The notes under the pieces were generated by a model that saw nothing but the letters and a program-made list of their open reading frames with translations, had not been told where the DNA came from and did no database searches. Positions 56,073 to 64,000 of a stretch of 64,000 nucleotides of DNA are shown here, piece by piece. Each line of letters begins with the position of its first letter. Positions within the stretch are counted from its first letter, which is position 1. A program made the position numbers and the translations under genes. This DNA is from Babylonia areolata. Its lineage: Eukaryota; Mollusca; Gastropoda; Neogastropoda; Buccinidae. The stretch lies in assembly GCF_041734735.1 (NCBI RefSeq), contig NC_134883.1:15463810-15527809 (forward strand). Direction: 5' to 3'.

Positions 56073-56109
56073 CAGGCAGGCAGACAGACTGACAGACAGA
56101 GAGAGAGGC
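54545..56109. repeat. Tandem block array, unit B
   Basis: V 54545-54660 (CTTGACCTCGAGCCCTCAAC, GAAGCTCTTTCTTCA), X 54660-54890 (GAGGACCATTTCTCAGGGGG), Y 55195-55330 (TTTTCATCTTCAAAATAATT), Z 55430-55815 (CAAGAGCATCTGAAATAGAG, CACGTGAAATGGCGATACCA), W 55876-55955 (GATGTGTGCTGCGTATAACT). It contains poly-C/poly-G tracts at 55350, 55560-55580, 55640-55670 and 55816-55845, and (GA)n at 56021-56071. The X-to-X step from A is about 1.5 kb. Confidence 0.8.
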
Positions 56110-56503
56110 ACGACTGTTTTCTTTTTAACTGCCTGCCGCAATGCTGTGTCGAGTCCTTGACCCTTCAACCTTCCAGACCTCAACGAAGCTCTTCCACAGT
56201 CTGAACCAAGGCTGTTTTTAGACAGAGACGGGGACAATGACAGAAAGTCCAAGTCTCCAGTCTGTCTGTCATCAATTGATGCCAGCTGTCAAAAAGACCA
56301 TCCAGCTCAAGTCTCCTCCGCATCTGATCAGTTAGCAGCCGTCCCTTTGCTAAAGCCCCGCATGGCCCAGTGCCTGGAACTCTTCCCTCGTTACCCCCCC
56401 GGAGAGACGGGAACAAAAGATAACCACTTCACAGCGGTGCCCTTCCCACAGCACCATGCACCATTCATCACCACACAACACGCTGCTGAAAGGGATTCCA
56501 CTC

Positions 56504-56792
56504 AAGTGGAGTGATGGCCTAGCGGAGATGCGTCCGCCTTGGAAGCGAGTGAATCTGAGCGCTCTGGTTCGAATCCCACAGTCGTCAGTAATTTCCCCCC
56601 CTCACAACTAGACCCTGACTGGTGGTCTGGACGCTAGTAACTCGGATGAGACGATAAACCGAGGTCCAGTGTGAAGCATGCACTTAGCACACGTAAAAGA
56701 ACCCACGGCAACAAAAGGGTTGTCCCTGGCAAAAATTCTGTAGAAACTGAAAATCCACTTCGATAGGAAAAGAAATTGCACGTAGGGGGAAA
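56504..56792 (+). mobile_element. tRNA-derived SINE, family 2, copy f, 3' truncated
   Basis: Head GTGGAGTGATGGCCTAGCGG, B box GGTTCGAATCCCACAGT, body AGACGATAAACCGAGGTCCA and AAAAGAACCCACGGCAACAA. It stops after CACTTCGATAGGAAAAGAAA, so the last third is missing. It interrupts unit C between X and Y. Confidence 0.88.
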
Positions 56793-57160
56793 AAAAAGGG
56801 TGGGGGTTGGGGGGGGGGGCATGCTTGCTGGGTGCCCCCTTCTCCACCCTTTCACACCCCTCGCTCGCCCCTCCTTCCTCCATCTCCCTCTCCACCAGCC
56901 TGTCTTTTGTTTGCCTGTACATATAAGGAATACGAAACGTTGACAAGCGAAGCTTTCGGATCTGTCAGCACTAACTAGCTGCACGAAGACTTGACTTTAT
57001 TAAAAAAAAAAATCTAGCGAGACCAGAAGTGTTCTCTCTCAGTCAATCTTTTCATCTTCAAAATAACTTCAGTGTAGGATGCAGATATGAAATAAATCGT
57101 TTAACAAGTCCCTGCCTCTCTCTCCCGTCCTAATTCTTGTCAACCGAGGTTTGAAAAAAC

Positions 57161-57285
57161 GGAGGAAGGTGGCAGAATGGTTAAGACGCTCAGCTGCCAA
57201 TACAGAGAGTCCGTGAGGGTGTGGGTTCGAATCCCGCTCTCGCCCTTTCTCCCAAGTTTGACTGGAAAATCAAACTGAGCGTCTA

Positions 57286-57316
<31 letters not shown>

Positions 57317-57585
57317 CGTGTGCAGCACGCACTTGGCGCACTGAAAAAGAACCCATGGCAACGAGAGTGTTGTCCTCTGGCGAAATTACGTAAAATGAAA
57401 TCCCCTTTCATAGGTACACAAATATGTAAGCATGCACTCAAGGCCTGGCTAAGCGCGTTGGGTTATGCTGCTGGTCAGGCATCTGCTCAACAGATGTGGT
57501 GTAGCGTGTATGGATTTGTCCGAACGCAGTGACGCCTCCTTGAGAAAGTGAAACTGAAACTGAAACTGAAAAAAAAAAAAAATCA
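57161..57585 (+). mobile_element. tRNA-derived SINE, family 3, copy c, full length
   Basis: Head AGGTGGCAGAATGGTTAAGA, B box GGGTTCGAATCCCGCTC, body AAGTTTGACTGGAAAATCAA, tail block CTCAAGGCCTGGCTAAGCGC and ACGCCTCCTTGAGAAAGTGA, (CTGAAA)n and poly-A end. It interrupts unit C between Y and Z. Confidence 0.92.
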
Positions 57586-58404
57586 TTCTGCTCTCAGTGA
57601 AGAAATTCCACCACACTCGTTTAACGCCTCAGACTGAGCATACAAAGTAGCCAGCGGGATTTCTTGCATGCTTCGAGAGCATTCGAATAAGACGGGAGGT
57701 GGCATCTTCCTTTTGCGAAGCCCATATGAAATTGCGACACTAACTGGATGGAACTGCGCTCCTTCCTTTCTTGGCCTCCAACACCGGAGAAGCGAAGAAG
57801 GGGGATAACTGATGAGGGAAAGTGACAGACACGTGAAAGCAATTACGTGGTCACAGCCAATGGAGAGACGCTAGCGGGTCGATAGCGGATTTCTGCCCAC
57901 AAGCAAAAGATTTGTGTTGCGTATGACTGTAGTCAGCAGAGCCGCATTTCATTTCTATGCAAGCTGTAGGGTATATGGGGCGCTGTTTGATCAATAAAAA
58001 GGGTCTTGATAACTGTTGGGTTTCGTGGAGGAGAAAAAAAAATTCTTTTAAAATTTCTTGCCACAGTCCTGTGTATATACCATAACTTAGTTCATCCAAG
58101 CTGATACATGTGGAAGAAGGGATTGTAACAGCAAACTGCCAATTCAACTGAAACAAAATAAAACAGTTATAATGGGAGAGAACTTTTATCTGTTTCCTCC
58201 AATCTCTCTTTCCTCTCGCTATCTGCCCGCCTCCTGTTTTAATACAGAGAACTCACTCTCTGTCAGTGAACGTATCTTGTTTGAAGACTTTGTACTATTT
58301 CTTTGGTGAGGTTCACTTTTTTGGAAGTTATTCAATGAAAGCGAACGGACAAAAAACAACAACAAACAAACAAACAAAAAAATCTCGTTTGTGATTGTCA
58401 GTTC

Positions 58405-58470
58405 CAGTCGTTAGAGTTGATTTCATCAAGATTTTGCGCCTTATAAATACCATTATTATTATTATTATCA
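58405..58470 (+). mobile_element. LINE 3' tail fragment with (ATT)n
   Basis: TTTTGCGCCTTATAAATACC followed by (ATT)n matches the tail of the LINE at 29440 (GCGCTATATAAATACC, (ATT)n). No coding part remains. Confidence 0.55.
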
Positions 58471-58566
58471 TTGGCCTCATCAGTCACCTCCGGACCTACA
58501 ACCACCGATTTTCCATCTGATATTTGAAGCCATGGTCATCTTTGAATCCGAAGGACGAACATCATC

Positions 58567-58572
58567 AGAGAG

Positions 58573-58607
<35 letters not shown>

Positions 58608-58670
58608 TGTGTGTGTGTGTGTGCGCGCGCGCGTGCGCGCATGCGTTTGTGCGTGTGCGCGTGCGTGCGT
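58567..58670. repeat. (GA)n(GT)n(GC/GT)n compound tract
   Basis: Purine tract, GT tract, then alternating GCGC/GTGC that could adopt Z-DNA. Confidence 0.9.
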
Positions 58671-58734
58671 GCATGCATGGGTGCTTTCGTTTCGATATAT
58701 TCCTGAGCGACTGACTTCTTCATTACGAGTTTCC

Positions 58735-59007
58735 AATGACAGTCATTTGAAACCTATCCTTGAAAGGTTTTCCACGTCTTCAGCTGATCCACCATACCTT
58801 CTTAGACCCATACAGCCCCCATTTACGTCAAATGCCAAACCCCAGACGTTAAAAGCCCGAGTTGTTTCAGTAGGTTCACCAAGTCCAGATCGAATGGACG
58901 TCACGTGGTTTACACAGGAAGGGAACGAAGAATATGGGAACGATGAATATGGTATTGTATACATGTCATGTAACCTCTTATGTTTAAGTAAACGAAGCAA
59001 AAGATAA
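58735..59007 (+). other. Possible orphan exon, fibronectin/Ig-like flavour
   Basis: The plus strand is open for about 85 codons, with KPQTLKARVVSVGSPSPD and RMDVTWFTQEGNEEYG. The pattern of a PxxLxAxVVS strand, then VTWF, resembles the first half of a fibronectin type III or Ig-like domain. A possible acceptor is ACGTCTTCAG at about 58774-58783. No neighbouring exon or clear donor is found and the resemblance is short. Confidence 0.2.
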
Positions 59008-59689
59008 TGATTACATACTTACTCCTCGTTATTCGTGGGAGATCCTTGGCTACTTTACGACAATTATGTAACTGTTGGGTTTGGCAACAGTGTGAGGCAC
59101 TGTGGTGTTTGAACGCGGTCCGTTTTGAGTGTTTGTTTTGTCATTGTTTTGTTTTGTTTTCTCATTATTTTGGTTCAGACCTGCATGGGAAAGTTTGTCT
59201 CTAATTTGAAAAAAAAAAGATAGAAAAATACCTTGGTTTCAAATTTCCTTTCAACTCATTGGCCTGAAACAATCGTCAGCTGACGTCGTAGGACTATTCT
59301 TGTCAAAGTACATAAATATAACACCACTGCTGACCAAAAAAAAAAAAAGTCTGAACAGATCCCTCAGTGACTCATTCTACTGGAGCCAAGTACTAACCCC
59401 CTAGTCCCTGTCCCTGTTTCTCCCGACGAGGTGGTAATAAAAGATAACCATTTCTCAGGGATGCCATTGTGTGAGCTTACAGGCAGCAATCAGTGAGAAC
59501 GCCAGATAGCTGGAACACACACAGGCGACAACTGGGGGTGATTAATTGAGCCAATAACTGTGCCTGGTGCCTCCCGTGTTCGGTATGATACGGGTAGGTG
59601 TTGGGGAGTTAGGGGCTGGGGACCGACTACATTGGTAGCAAAGACTTAAGGGATGCATAATCCGGTCAACGCGTCAGCATCAGATGGAT

Positions 59690-59920
59690 CTGACGATGCC
59701 GTGTAAACCGTTCATTTTTTTTTAAAACTGGAACTATCAATCTGCGCTTCTGCGTTGTTAATAACATGTAGCTCAAAACTAACGCAACTGGCCCGACCCA
59801 GCTCCGGTGACCGGGAAGTTCTTCGGCTGTGTGGAGAACCTTCAGCGTACAGCTGGCTTCATCATGGAGGCTGGGGTGTCCATCTGATGGACGAGAAAAA
59901 GAAGAAGAAGAAACACACAC
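59690..59920 (+). repeat. Dispersed repeat, second copy
   Basis: It shares GTGTGGAGAACCTTCAGCGT and TACAGCTGGCTTCATCATGG with the reverse of 5213-5345, and ends in AAGAAGAAGAAGAA. Class unknown. Confidence 0.5.
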
Positions 59921-60227
59921 TAAATCATTCTGGACCAATGAGCTTAGAACTGACGGGAAAGCTATCATCCAATTCGCCGCCAGTTCATTACCGAAAACGC
60001 CACCTCTCAGGGACGATTATCTGCACTGTTGCCATTCGTCTGACATCTCTACATTATAAAAGCACGCGCTTTTCTTTAATACGCAGGTCATGGTATGGTG
60101 AAGAATAAAAATGAATTTTCCAACCATACGATACAACAGTCGTCAAAGATGAAGGTGTGTAACCATCTACCGCTAAGCCATTTGCACTGAACAGAAGCAC
60201 GGTTTTCTAACTCGTTATATCAATATC

Positions 60228-60231
<4 letters not shown>

Positions 60232-60305
<74 letters not shown>

Positions 60306-60352
60306 TATGTCTGTGTGTCTGTGTGTGTCTGTGTCTGTGTGTCTGTGTGTGC
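60232..60352. repeat. (GT)n with (GTCTGT)n extension
   Basis: About 36 pure GT repeats followed by GTCTGTGT variants. Confidence 0.97.
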
Positions 60353-61317
60353 TGTCCTGTATCTGAGAACAGACAGCAGGACTTGACAGTCACAGAAACT
60401 GAAAATCCATGACCGCACAAAAGGACTGACATACAAAAAAACCCAGCATGGGCGACACCAGAGTGCTGGCAGCCCCAGCACACGACAGCCCGGACTGTCA
60501 GGTCAAGGAGCTCAGCCGGTGCTCTGAAACCCTTCACCTCAACCCTCGGCGCTCAAGCTGAGCCATACCCCATGTCATCAGTCAAACCGCCCAGACAAAT
60601 CATCCAGGAAGGGGAGAGAGGGGTGCGAGTGGACTTGTTCAACAGCAACAATGTTCATCAGTTTCGATGACGACAGCTTGCACAGCCCCTCTCTTTTGGA
60701 CTCGCAAGTGGCTGTTGAGTCCGATTCTTGAACGGCATGGTCGTTCACGGTTGGAAGGGGAGGGGGAAGGGGGGGGGGGGGGTGCTGGGGAACTGTACTG
60801 GTCCAGCTGGCATACAATTGCTGCTACCTCCCTCCTGTCACGGGCCTCTGTGATGTTTGCATGGCGAACTACTTCAAAACTGCCATGTGCCTGCCTTGAA
60901 ATCGTTTAAGAGAACAGAAAAAAAGGTCTCCCCACCCCCCCCACCCTCAATCCCCTTGCTGAGAAGCCAATGTGAAACGTCGATTGGTCAGGTAGGGAAA
61001 GACGGAGCTGCACCTCTTCTTCACTTCTTCCTTCGTCGAAGCTGAGGAAGCGAAAAGGGGACACAACTTGAGGAGGAGCGCGAAGTGACCATCACGTGAA
61101 AGCAATTACACGGGTCACGGCAAAGCGCGGACGACCTCACCGGTCAATGGACCCAGTTCTTCTCTCCAGCACACAACAAACAAACACAAAACCCGAACAG
61201 ATGCTTGTGCTGTGCATGATTGCCGACTGCGCAATTGCCCTTTGCCGTCGGGTCTTTGGATTAAGATATCACTGAAAGGACGACGACCACGACGACGACA
61301 AGGATGAGAAGAAAACT

Positions 61318-61326
61318 GTGTGCGTG

Positions 61327-61385
<59 letters not shown>

Positions 61386-61500
61386 TTCTCGTGTTAGTGT
61401 GTGTGTGTGTATGTGTGTGTGTGTGTGTGTGCGCGCGCGTGCGCGCGCGCGCGCACGTGTCCATGCGTGATTGCGTGTATGCGTGCGTGTGCGTGTTCTA
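61318..61500. repeat. (GT)n and (GC)n compound tract
   Basis: Two long GT tracts and a GCGCGCGC block at 61432-61454. Confidence 0.95.
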
Positions 61501-61989
61501 GCGACCTGTGGGGTTTGGGATGGTGAATGTGGTTTTCCGGAACATTTCAGCCTTTGTTTTTTTGCTACAATATGCTGCACTGCAAGAAAGCTATGTTGAT
61601 AATATCACTTGACCTCCACGCCTCCCAAACTCATGACGGGACGTCTTTTGGCGATCCGGTCAGAAGAAGATGGAGGGACGTTCAGGGGCGGTGGGGGGTT
61701 CAGGGGGGGGGGGGGGGGGAGAAATATGATGCTGGAGAAAAAGAAAAGTCATGTTCTGTCCCCGTTCCTTGCACTCTCTCTCTCTCATCCCCGTCTCCCC
61801 CCTCTCACACTCTCTCCTCTTCCCTGTCTAATGGTACACATGTCAAAGGCACAGTCATTGTCCAGGTTTTTAATTAGTCCCTGTACTATGACTGTGTGGG
61901 GAGAGGCACAGAGAGGGAGAGAGAGAGAGGGGGGGAGGGGCGAGAGAGGGGAGAGAAAGAGAGAGACGGCGAGAGGGAGAGAGAGATAC

Positions 61990-62033
<44 letters not shown>

Positions 62034-62165
62034 CAAGGTAACACAAGACATGACAGTCAAATATTTCTCTTTCTGAAGATATTAAATGAACACAGGAGCG
62101 CCTATTCCAACCAGTCCCTGCCTTGAATGGGGTCCACTACAACACACGATAATAGATAATACATA
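61501..62165. other. Low-complexity spacer with (GA)n
   Basis: G run at 61707-61720, (CT)n at 61775-61790, purine tract at 61910-62030. No gene seen. Confidence 0.6.
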
Positions 62166-62169
62166 ATAT

Positions 62170-62420
62170 AACTATGAGACACAGAGAGATAGGAGGTGGG
62201 GGAGAAAGACAGAGGGAGGGCGAAAGAGACAGAGACAGACAGAGACAGAGACAGACAGACAAACACAGAGAGTCCCAGAGAGAGAGAGACAGAGAGATAC
62301 AGAGACAGACACAGAGAGTCCCTGAGAGAGAGAGACAGAGAGATACAGAGACAGACACAGAGAGTCCCTGAGAGAGAGAGACAGAGAGATACAGAGACAG
62401 ACAGACAGACACAGAGAGTC

Positions 62421-62471
<51 letters not shown>

Positions 62472-62480
62472 CAGAGAGTC

Positions 62481-62539
<59 letters not shown>

Positions 62540-62612
62540 GGCAGACAGACACAGAGTCCCAGAGAGAGAGAGAGAGAGACAGGCAGACAGACAGAGACAG
62601 AGACAGAGGCAG
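62170..62612. repeat. GA/CAGA-rich minisatellite, about 46-bp unit
   Basis: Units contain ACACAGAGAGTCCC(A/T)GAG followed by (GA)n and ACAGAGACAGAC. GAGAGTCCC recurs about every 46-60 bases. Both strands give long stop-free frames of no coding value. Confidence 0.9.
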
Positions 62613-63523
62613 AGCTGAATTACATCGCCTTTGTTGTCGTTTTTTTTTTTTCACCCACCATTTTACCAGGTAAAAACCCCTTTGTAACAATCTGATCTAC
62701 AACTCCCTTACTGAATCAAAGACCTCTTAAAATCAGTAAAAAGTACAAATGACCTTTACTTTCTCAATCCCCCCCCCCCCCCCCCACCCTCGTCCCCCCC
62801 CGAAGCAAACGGTTGAGTAGAATCAGTGACTTGGTGCCTGAAGTCGGCTTGTTTTCCTGATCATTTATTGAAACCACACGAAGAAAAGAAAACATGGACA
62901 CACACACACACACACACACGCTCACGCAAACACACGCACACGCATACTCACGCGCACGTGGAACAGAAATACAGACACCATAATCCAGTCAGTAAAGGAC
63001 AGGACAGCCACCTTACAAAACAGTAGGTTTGTAGGGGGGAAGGGGGGAGGGGAAGGCCGGGGGTGGGGGTGGGGGGGGGGTCGAGTGGAGGGAGTATAGA
63101 CGGAGTAAAGCTTATGATTTACGCAGGAAATAGCCAGAATGCAGAGAACTACGAAACTAGATACACTGCTACCAACACGCACGTATCGTTCTCATGCCAG
63201 TCGTCATTGTCCTCCCCAACCCCCCTTTTTTTTCTTTTGGAAGCTGTAATTCCACCGTACAAAACGAAATAAATTAGAGGCTCATCCCTCCGCGGTTTAT
63301 CTAAAATGTTACTCATACTTGGACTTGCTGGGTTTGGACCAGCCAAATGATGGGGGTGGAGGAGTAGGAGGAGGAGGAAGAGTAGGAGGAGGAGGGGGAG
63401 GAGATATATGGTCTGTAAGCACTGATCACACAGATCCGGCTTTGTTAATCGTCTCGACTATTGCATGACCGCAATCGCTTGAGTAAATAAAGTGTGTGTG
63501 TAATAACCTGGCGTTTCGGTTGC

Positions 63524-63525
<2 letters not shown>
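62613..63525. other. Low-complexity and unassigned DNA
   Basis: C run at 62769-62785, (CA)n at 62897-62920, G runs at 63030-63080 and (AGG)n at 63357-63405. A minus-strand GTATGAGT near 63315-63322 looks like a donor, but no exon could be framed. Confidence 0.5.
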
Positions 63526-63596
<71 letters not shown>

Positions 63597-63602
63597 CGCG
63601 CG
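63526..63602. repeat. (TG)n(CG)n compound microsatellite
   Basis: About 31 TG repeats then GCGCGCGCGC. Confidence 0.97.
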
Positions 63603-64000
63603 AGCCCACGTGCGCACGCCTGTCTGTGGTAAAATTTAACAAATCAGTTTTCTCTGAAGTTACTTTATCTGCCAAAAACAAATTCAGAGTAAACACAGTG
63701 AAAATGAATCTTTTCACTCATACCGATGATAGGTTGTAAGTCTTCCGGAATAAGCCGTATTTCCGGATCATCTACGGTTTAGTTCGTTGAGGGCTCCCGG
63801 GTCCAGAAAATATACTGGGCTCTTCCCAGTTTAGTACTTGCCTGAACGTTTGTTTGAATTTGAATACGGCTTGACATCGTTTTTCTTGTTCGCAATAAAA
63901 AGAAGAAGAAGAAGAAAAGAAATACAAATTCTGGACGGAACACACAGAATGGCACTAAGTACACCAAAGATGTGTTTACTACATATGAATATTTAAAAGT
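63603..64000. other. Unassigned DNA at the window edge
   Basis: A short (GAA)n lies at 63899-63916. Nothing gene-like is supported. Confidence 0.4.

Larger units (their letters stand above)
56110..58150. repeat. Tandem block array, unit C
   Basis: V 56115-56250 (CGAGTCCTTGACCCTTCAAC, GAAGCTCTTCCACAGTCTGA), X 56260-56465 (CAAAAGATAACCACTTCACA), Y 57025-57150 (TTTTCATCTTCAAAATAACT), Z 57585-57900 (CGAGAGCATTCGAATAAGAC, GAAATTGCGACACTAACTGG), W 57903-58040 (TGTTGCGTATGACTGTAGTC). The X-to-Z distance is about 590 bp longer than in unit B, and two SINE insertions (about 290 and 410 bp) account for it. Confidence 0.82.
59220..61260. repeat. Tandem block array, unit D, partial
   Basis: X 59370-59515 (AAAAGATAACCATTTCTCAG, TGCCATTGTGTGAGC), Z remnant 60955-61180 (GAAGCTGAGGAAGCGAAAAG, CACGTGAAAGCAATTACACG) and W 61200-61260 (GTGCTGTGCATGATTGCCGA). 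Y was not found. The stretch between X and Z holds an unrelated repeat (59690-59920) and a long (GT)n. Confidence 0.65.

Noticed and set aside
62172-62690. Leu/Ser-rich and Arg/Glu-rich long frames
   Set aside because: Translation of (GA)n and (CAGA)n simple sequence on both strands.

Overview
This is repeat-rich animal DNA. There are no prokaryotic signs: coding sequence appears as short exons with GT/AG junctions separated by introns of kilobases, and between them lie tRNA-derived SINEs, decayed LINEs, minisatellites, (CA/GT)n, (TA)n and (GA)n tracts and poly-G/poly-C runs. The SINE and LINE tail sequences look like those I associate with caenogastropod molluscs such as periwinkles. That attribution is inference from memory, not a database result.

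One protein-coding gene can be supported. It runs on the minus strand and five phase-consistent exons are visible: 37613-37693, 33218-33430, 30915-31105, 26459-26613 and 23162-23352. They give the last 276 residues of a hydrophilic, partly acidic protein ending at a TGA at 23162-23164. I do not recognise the family. The 5' exons were not found and probably lie to the right, among or beyond the repeats.

Layout: 1-5.2 kb is T-rich DNA with a perfect foldback, one SINE and a LINE nested in another LINE. From 5.2 to 12.1 kb there are SINEs, a 71/75-bp minisatellite and a 1.9-kb 21-22-bp minisatellite. From 12.1 to 23.1 kb there are small duplications, LINE tails, a TGA-rich array and a 57-bp array whose every unit carries a splice donor and acceptor. 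From 23.1 to 37.7 kb lies the gene; its introns hold a 49-bp array, an inverted SINE pair, a 41-bp array starting exactly at an exon donor, a 43-bp array interrupted by a TTAA-flanked MITE, a triplicated splice acceptor and a SINE-tail hairpin. From 37.7 to 49.5 kb there are SINEs, a 58-bp array, a decayed reverse transcriptase and many compound microsatellites. From about 49.5 to 61.3 kb runs a tandem array of diverged 1.5-2.3-kb blocks with later SINE, MITE and microsatellite insertions. The last 3 kb is simple sequence.

The recurring theme is tandem repetition touching exon junctions: the same gene has a donor-seeded minisatellite at one exon and a triplicated acceptor at another, and a third array outside it carries both site types. 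No retrovirus-like, LTR or capsid-bearing element was recognised.
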